From positions 434,001-498,000 of the forward strand of contig NZ_MOAL01000003.1 in assembly GCF_003731765.1 (NCBI RefSeq): 64,000 nt of DNA. The letters are read 5' to 3'. Under the pieces are notes generated by a model. It was not told the DNA's origin. It searched no databases and saw only the letters and a list, made by a program, of their open reading frames with translations. Below, piece after piece: positions 36,062-49,989 of the stretch. The first letter of the stretch is position 1; every line of letters starts with the position of its first letter. Source of the DNA: Pseudomonas chlororaphis (GTDB lineage Bacteria; Pseudomonadota; Gammaproteobacteria; Pseudomonadales; Pseudomonadaceae). Position numbers and translations under genes: made by a program.

Positions 36062-36106
36062 GCGCCAAGGCTAAGTCTCGCTCTCAGGAGCGTCAAGGCT
36101 TGGCGC
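36062..36106 (-). other. Nested inverted repeat in the tolC leader
   Basis: Outer arms GCGCCAAG/CTTGGCGC (36062-36069 and 36099-36106) and inner arms CGCTC-TCAG-GAGCG (36079-36092), 39 bases upstream of the tolC ATG. Could be a regulator site or mRNA structure; no T run supports termination. Confidence 0.4.
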
Positions 36107-36184
36107 GGCCCAGCGAGTGTAGATGTACTGACTTATGGCAACAATCCTGCAATTACGCCATTCATCATGCTGATTGCACGGGGA

Positions 36185-36215
36185 TTGGCATTGCGCCCGG
36201 ACTTTGGTCTAGACT
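36185..36215 (+). promoter_or_regulatory. Candidate thiC promoter
   Basis: TTGGCA at 36185-36190 and TAGACT at 36210-36215 (19-base spacer) would start transcription just before the TPP riboswitch P1 stem at 36224, which fits well. The hexamers are imperfect and the spacer is long. Confidence 0.42.
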
Positions 36216-36223
36216 GCGCCAGT

Positions 36224-38361
<2,138 letters not shown>

Positions 38362-38368
38362 GTCGCGG

Positions 38369-38431
38369 GCTGCGAGCTTCAAGCTCCAGGCAAGGGCGCC
38401 GCGCCTTTTCTTGTGGCTTGAAGCTCGCAGC
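38369..38431. repeat. Palindromic intergenic repeat, GCTTCAAGC family (copy 2)
   Basis: Perfect 16-bp arms GCTGCGAGCTTCAAGC (38369-38384) and GCTTGAAGCTCGCAGC (38416-38431) with GGCGCCGCGCCTTTTCTTG between them, ending in TGCTTTTC. Shares CTTCAAGC and GCGCCTTTTCTTG-like words with the element at 31808-31863. Lies between thiC and cytX; may attenuate cytX expression. Confidence 0.65.
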
Positions 38432-38464
38432 TGCTTTTCTCTGCTCCCCTCTGAGTAAGCCCCT

Positions 38465-39757
38465 TTGAGCATTCAACCCAGTACCTACTCCCCCGATCAC
38501 GCGGTGCCTTTGGCGCAGCGGGTGTTCGGTGCGCGCGATCTGTTTTCCCTGTGGTTTTCCCTCGGCATCGGCTTGATGGTGTTGCAGACCGGTGCGCTGT
38601 TGGCGCCGGGGCTGGGCCTGTCGGGTTCGCTGCTGGCGATTTTCCTTGGCACGGCGGTGGGCGTCTTGCTGCTGGCGGCGGTGGGGGTGATCGGTAGCGA
38701 TACCGGGTTGTCGTCCATGGCCGCGCTCAAGCTCAGCCTTGGCAACCGCGGCGCCAGCCTGCCGGCGTTGCTCAACCTGCTGCAGCTGGTGGGTTGGGGC
38801 TCGTTTGAAATCATCGTCATGCGCGATGCCGCCAGCCTGCTGGGCACGCGCGCGTTCAGCGAAGGCAGCCTGCTGGCCAGCCCCTTGCTCTGGACCCTGT
38901 TCTTCGGTGCCCTGGCCACTTTGCTGGCGGTCAGCGGACCCCTGACCTTCGTGCGGCAGATTTTGCGCAAGTGGGGCATCTGGTTGCTGCTGGCGGCGTG
39001 CCTGTGGCTGACCTGGAACCTGCTGGCCAAGGTCGACCTGGGTGCCTTGTGGGCCCAGGCCGGTGACGGTTCGATGCCGTTTGCCGTGGGTTTTGATATC
39101 GCCATTGCCATGCCGCTGTCGTGGCTGCCACTGATCGCCGACTATTCGCGGTTCGGCAAGCGCGCCAAAAACGTGTTTAGTGGCACCGCCCTGGGCTTCT
39201 TCATTGGCAATTTCTGGCTGATGAGCCTGGGTGTCGCCTACACCTTGGCGTTCGCCCCCAGTGGTGAAGTGAATGCCCTGCTGTTGGCCTTGGCCGGTGC
39301 TGGCCTGGGGATTCCGCTGCTGCTGATTCTCTTGGACGAGTCGGAAAACGCCTTTGCCGATATCCATTCGGCGGCGGTCTCCAGCGGCATTCTATTGCGG
39401 CTGAAGGTCGAGCACCTGGCGTTGGCGATTGGTGTGATCTGCACCCTGATTGCCTGCCTGGCTCCGCTGGCCCAGTACCAGAACTTCCTGTTGCTGATCG
39501 GCTCGGTGTTTGCGCCGCTGTTCGGCGTGGTGCTGGTGGATCACTTCATCCTGCGCAAGCGCGGGGCTTTGCCGGTGTCGTTCGCGCTGCGCTGGCCGGC
39601 TTTGCTGGCCTGGCTGGGTGGGGTCAGCACGTATCATCTGTTGGCCAACTTCTACCCGGATGTGGGCGCGACCCTGCCGGCGTTGATCCTGGCAGGGGCG
39701 CTGCAATGGCTGTTGGGCCGGGCGTTCAGTTACGGCCAGGGAACAGCTCGGGCTTGA
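38465..39757 (+). CDS. cytX: NCS1-family permease, probable hydroxymethylpyrimidine transporter
   Basis: 430 residues from a TTG start at 38465. About 12 hydrophobic helices. It belongs to the cytosine/purine permease family (NCS1), with FSLWFSLGIGLMVLQTGALL at the start and WLPLIADYSRFGK in the middle. CytX-type members are placed in thiamine regulons, and its position after riboswitch-controlled thiC supports HMP uptake. Cytosine uptake is the alternative. The start codon is uncertain because no ATG is available near the N-terminus. Its last 32 bases overlap the convergent lipoprotein gene. Confidence 0.78.
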   Translation: MSIQPSTYSPDHAVPLAQRVFGARDLFSLWFSLGIGLMVLQTGALLAPGLGLSGSLLAIFLGTAVGVLLLAAVGVIGSDTGLSSMAALKLSLGNRGASLPALLNLLQLVGWGSFEIIVMRDAASLLGTRAFSEGSLLASPLLWTLFFGALATLLAVSGPLTFVRQILRKWGIWLLLAACLWLTWNLLAKVDLGALWAQAGDGSMPFAVGFDIAIAMPLSWLPLIADYSRFGKRAKNVFSGTALGFFIGNFWLMSLGVAYTLAFAPSGEVNALLLALAGAGLGIPLLLILLDESENAFADIHSAAVSSGILLRLKVEHLALAIGVICTLIACLAPLAQYQNFLLLIGSVFAPLFGVVLVDHFILRKRGALPVSFALRWPALLAWLGGVSTYHLLANFYPDVGATLPALILAGALQWLLGRAFSYGQGTARA

Positions 39758-40472
39758 GAATGCCGCCCAGGCGGTTGTAAGGGATCTTCAGTTCGACGTG
39801 GCCGAGGGCGTAAGGCGCGATCACCGACACGTCGTACTTGAGGATCACGCCGCCGTAAGTCAAAGCCACGTTCGGGGTTTTCTGGAAGGGCCAGCTTTTG
39901 ATGTACTCCGGCTCCTGGTCCAGCTTGGTGCTGATCAACCAGCTGTTGTGGGCCACTTGCGCGGCTTTCCAGAACGCCTCTTCCTGGCCCGGCAGCAGCA
40001 TGTCCGAGAGGTTCAGGGCCTTGTGCTGCTGGCGCGAATAGTTGATGAAGCCACGGCCCGGCGTGCCATGGGCGGCGCCGGTATCCAGGTAGCTGGCCAG
40101 TTCAATGATCACCAAGCCGTCATGCTGCTCCCGTACCTTGGATTGCAGGTACATGCTGTTGCGGCTGGGCGCCTGGCGCAGGAATTGCTCGCGGTAGGCG
40201 GTCAGGGTCGCTGGTGTCGCGGCATCCGGGCTGGTGCGGGTCATTTGCAGCAGGCGCTTTTCGATGATCGCGTCCAGCTGTGGCTCGGCGGCGAAATGCA
40301 CGATGTCGAGGTTCACCAGCGGGCAATCCTGGCCGTCGCAGCCGGGCTTGATCTGTTCCGACTTGTCGCGGGTGCTTTCCAGCGGTGTCCGGTAGTTGGG
40401 TTGGAACAGGCTTTGGCAGGCGCCCAGGGTCAGGGCAATACAGGCCACGGAGGCGATTTTAACGAGTGACAT
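39726..40472 (-). CDS. RsiV-like (DUF3298) lipoprotein
   Basis: 248 residues from the ATG at 40472 with AAAGGA upstream. Signal peptide ends in a lipobox ALTLGAC, so a lipid-anchored envelope protein. C-terminal DUF3298-type fold with LDTGAAHGTPG and LNLSDMLLPGQEEAFW, similar to the B. subtilis RsiV lysozyme-sensing domain but without an anti-sigma segment. Corresponds to PAO1 PA4972. Convergent with cytX with a 32-base overlap, so antisense interference is possible. Role unknown; lysozyme binding is a testable idea. Confidence 0.78.
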   Translation of the reverse strand: MSLVKIASVACIALTLGACQSLFQPNYRTPLESTRDKSEQIKPGCDGQDCPLVNLDIVHFAAEPQLDAIIEKRLLQMTRTSPDAATPATLTAYREQFLRQAPSRNSMYLQSKVREQHDGLVIIELASYLDTGAAHGTPGRGFINYSRQQHKALNLSDMLLPGQEEAFWKAAQVAHNSWLISTKLDQEPEYIKSWPFQKTPNVALTYGGVILKYDVSVIAPYALGHVELKIPYNRLGGILKPELFPGRN

Positions 40473-40696
40473 GGGCGTCCTTTCTAAACCAGGGGGAAGC
40501 AAAAGTTACCGGCTTCGACTGTCAGCGAGGCAGTCGGTTCGCCACTAAGCTCAATGCAGGCAATTAGAGTAGGTTTGCCCCCTCGCCGTCTATCCCGCTG
40601 AGGGCAAAGGGGCTGCACCATGGGCCGCGAGCGCGTTAGGATGGCGCGAAGTCGAGGGGGATCCTCGGATCGAATACGTTGTACACGAGGACTGCA

Positions 40697-41314
40697 ATGA
40701 CTGACTTTGCCAAGGCCACTCCGAGCGCCGTCGAGATCATCCGGCGCGACAACTGCTTCCAGGGTTTCTACCGGCTCGATCGTCTGCAGCTGCGCCATGA
40801 GCTGTTTGCCGGTGGCATGGGGCGGGAAATCAGCCGCGAAGTGTTCGTGCGTCATGATGCCGTTTGCGTGCTGCCCTACGATCCGCAGCGCGATGAAGTG
40901 GTGCTGATCGAGCAGTTCCGGGTCGGCGCCATGGGCAAGGCAGCGACGCCCTGGCTGGTGGAACTGGTGGCCGGGTTGATCGACAAGGACGAGCAACCGG
41001 AAGAAGTTGCTCACCGCGAAGCACAGGAGGAAGCTGGGCTGACCTTCTCCGCATTGTGGCCGATGCTTCAGTATTTCCCGTCGCCAGGGGGCAGCACCGA
41101 GTTCGTGCATCTGTTTCTCGGTCGCTGCGACAGCCGCGGGGCCGGTGGCCTGCATGGCCTGGTGGAGGAGGCGGAAGACATTCGGGTTTCGGTCTGGGCC
41201 CTGGAAGATGCATTGCAAGCGGTACGGGACGGACGGATTGCCAATGCGGCGAGCATCATCGCCCTGCAATGGCTGGCGTTGAACCGGGCTGAAGTGAGGG
41301 GGCTATGGTCGTAA
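40697..41314 (+). CDS. nudF: ADP-ribose pyrophosphatase (Nudix hydrolase)
   Basis: 205 residues from the ATG at 40697. The Nudix box starts GLIDKDEQPEE and ends REAQEEAGL (about residues 98-120). ELVAGLIDKDE and the downstream PSPGGSTEFVHLFLGRC fit NudF. Splits ADP-ribose to AMP and ribose 5-phosphate. Same neighbour order as PAO1 PA4971: DUF1249, cpdA, yqiA, parE. The 3' end overlaps the DUF1249 gene by 10 bases. Confidence 0.92.
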   Translation: MTDFAKATPSAVEIIRRDNCFQGFYRLDRLQLRHELFAGGMGREISREVFVRHDAVCVLPYDPQRDEVVLIEQFRVGAMGKAATPWLVELVAGLIDKDEQPEEVAHREAQEEAGLTFSALWPMLQYFPSPGGSTEFVHLFLGRCDSRGAGGLHGLVEEAEDIRVSVWALEDALQAVRDGRIANAASIIALQWLALNRAEVRGLWS

Positions 41315-41757
41315 ACAAAGCACGCGATCGCTATCGGGTGGACCTCGTGGGCCTGCAAGCCGCCTGCGAGGCCAACTATGCCCGCCTGATGCGCCTGTTG
41401 CCCGACATGCGCAACCAGCCGGTGGCGCGGCGCATTGCGGTGACCCAGGGCGACCAGATGCTCGGCGTGCTGGCCCTGGAGGTGTTGCTGGCCTGCCCCT
41501 ACACCACCACCTTGCAGGTACGCCAGGAACACAGCCTGCCGTGGTTGCCGGTGCCGCAGTTGGAAGTGCAGGTCTATCACGATGCGCGCATGGCGGAAGT
41601 CATCAGCGCCGAGCACGCCCGGCGCTTTCGAGGCATCTACCCCTATCCCAATGCATTCATGCATCAGCCTGATGAGAAGGCCCAACTGAATGTCTTCCTG
41701 GGCGAGTGGCTGAGTCACTGCCTGGCTTGCGGCCATGAGTTCGAGGCTGTGCGTTAG
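41305..41757 (+). CDS. DUF1249 family protein
   Basis: 150 residues, cytoplasmic with no signal or membrane segment. YRVDLVGLQAACEANYARLMRLLPDM opens the domain and PQLEVQVYHDARMAEV lies in the middle. The DUF is uncharacterised but almost always sits between nudF and cpdA in gamma-proteobacteria (YqiB in E. coli), so a role near nucleotide turnover is inferred. The start lies within the nudF end, a 10-base overlap. Confidence 0.85.
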   Translation: MVVNKARDRYRVDLVGLQAACEANYARLMRLLPDMRNQPVARRIAVTQGDQMLGVLALEVLLACPYTTTLQVRQEHSLPWLPVPQLEVQVYHDARMAEVISAEHARRFRGIYPYPNAFMHQPDEKAQLNVFLGEWLSHCLACGHEFEAVR

Positions 41758-41759
41758 AT

Positions 41760-41794
41760 GTGAACTGTGTCCGGTTCACGGGTTTCCTCTTTTT
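41760..41794 (+). terminator. Inverted repeat with T-rich tail between the DUF1249 gene and cpdA
   Basis: GTGAAC, eight bases, GTTCAC (41760-41779) then TTTCCTCTTTTT. Six-base arms are short, so it could instead be a regulator site for cpdA. It begins 3 bases after the DUF1249 stop. Confidence 0.35.
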
Positions 41795-41856
41795 AATTTC
41801 CCCCAGCATAATTGCCCCCATCTTCATGCCCCGCGATTCTGCCTTGGGAGAACGCC

Positions 41857-42672
41857 TTGCCCAGCGTATCCACTCTGACCACCGATGATCCTGTGTTGCT
41901 GGTGCAACTCTCCGACAGCCACCTGTTCGCCGAGGCGGACGGAACGCTGTTGGGCATGAACACCTGCGACAGCCTGCAACGGGTGATCGAATTGGTGCTG
42001 GCGCAGCAGCCACAGATCGACCTGATGCTGGCCACGGGGGACTTGTCGCAGGACGGGACCCTGGAGTCCTACCAGCGCTTTCGCGACATGACCCGCCAGA
42101 TATCGGCCCCGGCCCGCTGGATCCCGGGGAATCACGACGAGCCGCAGATCATGGCCCTGGCGGCGATGCAAAGCCCGTTGCTGGAGCCGGTGGTGGACAT
42201 CGGTAATTGGCGGATCACCTTGCTCGACTCGGCGGTGCCCGGCTCAGTGCCCGGTTATTTGCAGGACGAACAACTGCAACTGCTGGCGCGCGCCCTGAGC
42301 GAAGCGCCTGAGCGTCATCACCTGATTTGCCTGCACCATCATCCAGTGTCCATTGGCTGTGCCTGGATGGAACCCATCGGCCTGCGCAACCCTGAAGCCC
42401 TGTTTGCCGTCCTGGAGCGTTTTCCCCAGGCGCGGGCCGTGCTCTGGGGCCATGTGCACCAGGAAATCGATCATCCCCTAGGGGAGCTGCGGCTGCTGGC
42501 GTCGCCCTCGACCTGCATTCAGTTCGAGCCGGGCAGCGAGGACTTCAAGGTCGATGAGCGGGCGCCGGGGTATCGCTGGCTGCGGCTGCTCCCCGATGGA
42601 CGGTTGGAAACCGGCGTGGAGCGGGTCAGCGGCTTTGTTTTCACCGTCGATTACGGCAGCAACGGCTACTGA
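41857..42672 (+). CDS. cpdA: 3',5'-cyclic AMP phosphodiesterase
   Basis: Metallophosphoesterase lowering cAMP and so Vfr activity. 271 residues if it starts at TTG 41857, which has GGGAGA upstream and gives the PAO1-like length; a longer frame from 41812 lacks a site. Metal-binding motifs in order: SDSH (about 20), GDLSQDG (about 60), GNHDEP (about 91), HHHP and GHVHQE (about 200). Neighbours match the PA4969 locus. Confidence 0.92.
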   Translation: MPSVSTLTTDDPVLLVQLSDSHLFAEADGTLLGMNTCDSLQRVIELVLAQQPQIDLMLATGDLSQDGTLESYQRFRDMTRQISAPARWIPGNHDEPQIMALAAMQSPLLEPVVDIGNWRITLLDSAVPGSVPGYLQDEQLQLLARALSEAPERHHLICLHHHPVSIGCAWMEPIGLRNPEALFAVLERFPQARAVLWGHVHQEIDHPLGELRLLASPSTCIQFEPGSEDFKVDERAPGYRWLRLLPDGRLETGVERVSGFVFTVDYGSNGY

Positions 42673-42755
42673 CACCTCCGGTATTCTGACCGGGCAAGTC
42701 AATCTCTCAGACTCCCTGTAAACTGCGCGCTTTGCTCATCTCACAGGGAGTTCGC

Positions 42756-43364
42756 ATGTCCGGGTCGATCCTTTATATCCACGGTTTCAACAGCGCCCCG
42801 GCCTCGCAAAAGGCCTCTCAGTTGAGTGCGGTGATGGACGCCATCGGGCTGGCCGGACAGTTGCGGGTTCCGGCCTTGCATCACCATCCCCGGGAGGCGA
42901 TCAGCCAGCTGGAGCAGGCGATTGCCGAGCTGGGGCGGCCACTGCTGGTCGGCAGCTCGCTCGGCGGCTACTATGCGACTCACCTTGCCGAGCGCCATGG
43001 CCTGAAGGCCTTGTTGATCAACCCTGCGGTGACCCCGCACCGGATGTTCGACGGTTACCTGGGTACGCAAAAGAACCTGTATACCGACGAAACCTGGGAG
43101 CTCACCCACGATCACGTGGCAGCCCTGGCGGAGCTGGAAGTGCCGGCGCCGCAGGACCCCCAGCGTTATCAGGTGTGGTTGCAGACGGGTGATGAGACCC
43201 TGGACTATCGCAGCGCGCAACGGTATTACCGGGCCTGCGCCTTGCGTATTCAGGCCGGCGGCGACCATGGCTTCCAGGGTTTTGCCGGACAATTGCCGGC
43301 GATGTTGAGTTTTGCCGGCATTGGCGCCGATCAGTATCAGGCCATCGATTTCACGGCATTGTGA
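42756..43364 (+). CDS. yqiA: YqiA-family alpha/beta hydrolase esterase
   Basis: 202 residues from the ATG at 42756 (CAGGGAG upstream). Alpha/beta hydrolase with nucleophile elbow GSSLGG near residue 70 and catalytic His in GGDHGFQGF near 170. ILYIHGFNS at the start gives the oxyanion loop. E. coli YqiA hydrolyses short acyl and palmitoyl-CoA esters; here always upstream of parE. It probably shares a transcript with parE (45-base gap). Confidence 0.9.
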   Translation: MSGSILYIHGFNSAPASQKASQLSAVMDAIGLAGQLRVPALHHHPREAISQLEQAIAELGRPLLVGSSLGGYYATHLAERHGLKALLINPAVTPHRMFDGYLGTQKNLYTDETWELTHDHVAALAELEVPAPQDPQRYQVWLQTGDETLDYRSAQRYYRACALRIQAGGDHGFQGFAGQLPAMLSFAGIGADQYQAIDFTAL

Positions 43365-43409
43365 ACGCTCGAGCCTTTATTTTCATTGAATGACTAACGA
43401 CGAGACCCC

Positions 43410-45314
43410 ATGGCCACTCCCAGCGCTAGCTCTTATAACGCAGACGCCATCGAAGTCCTCTCGGGCCTCGACCCGGTGCGCAAACGTCCGGGCATGTACA
43501 CCGACACCTCTCGGCCGAACCACTTGGCCCAGGAAGTCATCGACAACAGCGTCGACGAAGCCCTGGCCGGCCATGCGAAGTCGATCCAGGTCATCCTGCA
43601 CGCCGACCATTCCCTGGAAGTGTCCGACGATGGCCGCGGCATGCCCGTGGACATTCACCCGGAAGAGGGCGTGTCCGGGATCGAACTGATCCTCACCAAG
43701 CTCCACGCCGGCGGCAAGTTTTCCAACAAGAACTACCAGTTCTCCGGCGGTTTGCACGGGGTGGGTATTTCCGTGGTCAACGCCTTGTCGAACCAGGTCC
43801 GGGTGCGGGTCAAGCGTGATGGCAACGAGTACCAGATGACGTTCGCCGATGGCTACAAGGCCACCGAGCTGGAAGTGATCGGCACCGTGGGCAAGCGCAA
43901 CACCGGCACCAGCGTGTACTTCGCGCCGGACCCGAAATACTTCGACTCGCCGAAATTCTCCGTCAGCCGCCTCAAACACGTACTCAAGGCCAAGGCTGTA
44001 CTGTGCCCGGGGCTGCTGGTCAGTTTCGAAGACAAGTCCAGCGGCGAGAAGGTCGAGTGGCATTACGAAGACGGCCTGCGCTCCTACCTGGTGGACGCGG
44101 TCAGCGAATTCGAGCGCCTGCCGAGCGAGCCGTTCTGCGGCAGCCTGACGGGTAACAAGGAAGCCGTGGACTGGGCCCTGCTGTGGCTGCCTGAAGGCGG
44201 CGACAGCGTTCAGGAAAGCTACGTCAACCTGATCCCCACGGCCCAGGGCGGCACCCACGTCAACGGTTTGCGCCAAGGCCTGCTGGATGCGATGCGCGAG
44301 TTCTGCGAATTCCGCAACCTGCTGCCACGGGGCCTGAAGCTGGCACCGGAAGACGTCTGGGAGCGTATCGCCTTCGTCCTGTCGATGAAGATGCAAGACG
44401 CCCAGTTCTCCGGTCAGACCAAGGAGCGACTGTCGTCCCGTGAGGCCGCGGCCTTCGTTTCCGGGGTGGTCAAGGACGCGTTCAGCCTGTGGCTCAACGC
44501 CAACCCTGAGCTGGGCATGCAACTGGCCGAACTGGCCATCAGCAACGCCGGCCGCCGTTTGAAGGCCAGCAAAAAGGTCGAGCGCAAGCGCATTACCCAG
44601 GGCCCGGCACTGCCGGGCAAGCTGGCCGATTGCGCCGGGCAGGACCCCATGCGTTCCGAGCTGTTCCTGGTGGAAGGTGACTCTGCCGGCGGTTCGGCCA
44701 AGCAGGCACGGGATAAAGAGTTCCAGGCGATCCTGCCGTTGCGCGGCAAGATCCTCAACACCTGGGAAGTGGACGGCAGCGAAGTCCTGGCCAGCCAGGA
44801 AGTGCACAACATTGCCGTGGCCATTGGCGTCGACCCGGGTGCCGAGGACATGAGCCAGCTGCGCTACGGCAAAATCTGCATCCTGGCCGACGCCGACTCC
44901 GACGGCCTGCACATCGCCACCTTGCTCTGTGCTTTGTTCGTCCAGCATTTCCGCCCGTTGGTGGATGCCGGCCACGTTTATGTCGCCATGCCGCCGCTGT
45001 ACCGCATCGACCTGGGCAAAGAGATCTACTACGCCCTGGATGACGCCGAGCGTGATGGCATTCTCGACCGCCTGGTGGCCGAGAAGAAACGCGGCAAGCC
45101 CCAGGTCACTCGATTCAAAGGCCTGGGCGAAATGAACCCGCCGCAACTGCGCGAGACCACCATGGACCCGAATACTCGGCGCCTGGTGCAGTTGACCCTG
45201 GAAGACGTCGAAGCGACCTCGGAAATGATGGACATGCTGCTGGCGAAAAAGCGCGCCGGCGACCGCAAGACCTGGCTGGAGTCCAAAGGCAACCTGGCGG
45301 AGGTGCTGGCCTGA
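43410..45314 (+). CDS. parE: DNA topoisomerase IV subunit B
   Basis: ATPase subunit that decatenates sister chromosomes with ParC. 634 residues. GHKL ATPase: EVIDNSVDEALAG with the catalytic Glu, DGRGMPVD, and GLHGVGISVVNALS. TOPRIM: LVEGDSAGGSAKQ near residue 425 and DADSDGLHI near 495. QRDR segment GSEVLASQEVHN looks wild type. The stop TGA shares a base with the following ATG (TGATG), so the next gene is coupled to it. Confidence 0.97.
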   Translation: MATPSASSYNADAIEVLSGLDPVRKRPGMYTDTSRPNHLAQEVIDNSVDEALAGHAKSIQVILHADHSLEVSDDGRGMPVDIHPEEGVSGIELILTKLHAGGKFSNKNYQFSGGLHGVGISVVNALSNQVRVRVKRDGNEYQMTFADGYKATELEVIGTVGKRNTGTSVYFAPDPKYFDSPKFSVSRLKHVLKAKAVLCPGLLVSFEDKSSGEKVEWHYEDGLRSYLVDAVSEFERLPSEPFCGSLTGNKEAVDWALLWLPEGGDSVQESYVNLIPTAQGGTHVNGLRQGLLDAMREFCEFRNLLPRGLKLAPEDVWERIAFVLSMKMQDAQFSGQTKERLSSREAAAFVSGVVKDAFSLWLNANPELGMQLAELAISNAGRRLKASKKVERKRITQGPALPGKLADCAGQDPMRSELFLVEGDSAGGSAKQARDKEFQAILPLRGKILNTWEVDGSEVLASQEVHNIAVAIGVDPGAEDMSQLRYGKICILADADSDGLHIATLLCALFVQHFRPLVDAGHVYVAMPPLYRIDLGKEIYYALDDAERDGILDRLVAEKKRGKPQVTRFKGLGEMNPPQLRETTMDPNTRRLVQLTLEDVEATSEMMDMLLAKKRAGDRKTWLESKGNLAEVLA

Positions 45315-46293
45315 TGTTCAGAGGCTTTGCCCTGGCGTCAGTGCTATTGGCAACCTCGGCGGTGGCCGCGCCATCGCCCGAGCTGCAGTTGCTCGCCGAG
45401 CATCCGGTAGAGGGGATGCGCGGCGGCAACCTGTCGGGCCTGGCGCAATGTGGCAAGGACTTGTGGACCGTTTCCGACCGCGATGACGACCAGATTTACC
45501 GGCTCGATACCCGTGAGGCGGTCTGGCGCGCCCAGGCGGTGCCGGTCGAGGTGCCGCCGGTGCCCGCCAGTGGCTTGCCCTGGGGCTTGAGCTCGCGAAC
45601 CTGGGCGGCGTCCTTTGTGCGTGGCGGTGACCTGGATTTTGAAGGCATTACCTGTGACAAGGCCGGCCATAAGTATGTGGTCAGCGAATCCCATGCGGCG
45701 GTGTTGCAGGTGCCGGTGGATGGCCCGGCGCAGTGGCTGAAAATTTCCCCGATCATGGTCCGCGAAGCCCGTGCCAGCGGTATGTTGCTGCACTTCAATG
45801 CGTTGTTCGAGGGCCTGGCGGTGAGCCCTGCCGGGGATCGGATCTGGCTGGCGGCCGAGCGCGAACGTCGAGGGTTGTTGCTGATCAAGCGTCAGCAGAC
45901 GGTCTGGGATTGCGACGGCGGCTGTGTGCTGCTCAGCGAAGCCGGTTCGGAAATGCAGCCTGCGCAAATGCCCAAGGCCAAGGCCGTGTCCCGGGATTTT
46001 GCCGACCTGGCGTTGTTCGAGGGCAAGCTGTTCACCCTGGAACGCAACGCCTATGAAGTCTGTCGCCGGGATGCACAGACCGCCAAGGTCGAGCGTTGCT
46101 GGTCGTTTGCCGCCGAGGCGCTCCAGGAGCAACGGCGTTATCCGCAGCCCTACGGGCTGGCCGAAGCGCTGGTGGTGGATGCAACCGGGGCCTGGATCGG
46201 TCTGGACAACAACAATGGTGCCCGCGCCGATGGCGAAGTACGGCCGATTGTCTGGCGTTTTGCTGCACCTGAGGGTGGTTGGAGTGCCAAGCC

Positions 46294-46297
<4 letters not shown>
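45314..46297 (+). CDS. Secreted esterase-like activity of phytase family protein
   Basis: 327 residues with a signal peptide ending near ATSAVAA. Beta-propeller of the 'esterase-like activity of phytase' family: NLSGLAQ, VSDRDDDQIYRLD, then GDLDFEGIT and ALFEGLAVSPAG. Predicted periplasmic. Substrate unknown. Translationally coupled to parE by a one-base overlap and to the next gene by ATGA. Position equals PAO1 PA4966. Why a secreted protein sits between topoisomerase genes is unexplained. Confidence 0.82.
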
Positions 46298-49081
<2,784 letters not shown>

Positions 49082-49257
49082 TGCGGGCTAGAGCGTTCGA
49101 TCTGCGATTTAACCGGTAGATCGACGCTACAACGCTGGAGTCGGGGCGCATATTCACGGATGATATGCGCTTTCAAGCGCCGGCGTGGCCGAGCGTTATT
49201 CAGGGTTTTTTTGAGTATTTACACTGTGGCTAGCCTTGTGGCCGCCACCTGGATGGG

Positions 49258-49971
49258 ATGATGACTGCTCTGCGCCTTCCACTTGTTTTTTTGCTCGCTG
49301 GCGTTCTTGGCCTGGCGGGTTGCAGCGTACACCAGCCGGTGTCGCTGTATCAGCTGGACAGCGGAAGTCCAGCTCAACCGGCTAACGCCGGGATGTCGGT
49401 CCTCTTGGGGCCGGTGCTGATTGCTGATTATCTGCAACGCGAAACCCTGTTGCAGCGCCAAGATGATGGCAGCCTGCAAGCCTCGACCGATGGTCGTTGG
49501 GCAGGCAGCTTGTCATCGGACATCGACCAGTTGCTGCTGCGCCAGGTCGCGGGCCATCTGGACAGTCAGCGAGTGGTGCTGTCTCCGGCCACCAATGGCT
49601 TCACCCCGGATGTGCAGGTCTTGCTGTCGATCACTCGCCTGGATTCGGGCAAGTCGCAGCCGGCGATCCTGGATGCCCAATGGCGCTTGATAGACCGCCG
49701 TGGCCAGGTGCGTGACAACCGTATTGTCCATCTGCAAGAACAGCATGCGGGCACTACGGCGTCTCAGGTCCAGGCCCAAGGGGTGTTGTTGCAGCGTCTG
49801 GCTGAACAGTTGTCCGGTGCGCTGAAGCCGTTGGCCAACCAACCGGCCATCGCCGATGCCCCTCGCAAATCGACCCCTGCGCCGGCCGCCAAGCCGGTGG
49901 AGCAGAGCAAGCAACCAAAGATCCCCATGGCCACGCCGATCCGCACGGATATGGAAGTGTTCAGGTTCTGA
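49258..49971 (+). CDS. PqiC-like (ABC-type transport auxiliary) lipoprotein
   Basis: 237 residues. Signal peptide with lipobox LGLAGC near residue 22, then VSLYQLDSG and GPVLIADYLQRETLLQRQ, the ABC_trans_aux/PqiC pattern. The last 45 residues are low-complexity, Pro, Ala and Lys rich. Family members support Mce-type lipid transport across the envelope, but no mce or pqiAB genes are nearby, so it is an orphan. Two ATGs in tandem (49258 and 49261) are possible starts. Confidence 0.82.
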   Translation: MMTALRLPLVFLLAGVLGLAGCSVHQPVSLYQLDSGSPAQPANAGMSVLLGPVLIADYLQRETLLQRQDDGSLQASTDGRWAGSLSSDIDQLLLRQVAGHLDSQRVVLSPATNGFTPDVQVLLSITRLDSGKSQPAILDAQWRLIDRRGQVRDNRIVHLQEQHAGTTASQVQAQGVLLQRLAEQLSGALKPLANQPAIADAPRKSTPAPAAKPVEQSKQPKIPMATPIRTDMEVFRF

Positions 49972-49989
49972 TGTGACCTGCCTCAAGAC

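Noticed and set aside
41759..41780. Possible Vfr/CRP site upstream of cpdA (TGTGA and TCAC words)
   Set aside because: The half sites are 12 bases apart instead of 6, so they do not fit the CRP consensus; kept only as a weak inverted repeat.
43383..45146. Minus-strand frame of 587 codons opposite parE, and a similar one at 47216-48994 opposite parC
   Set aside because: Shadows of conserved topoisomerase genes; no motif or start signal.
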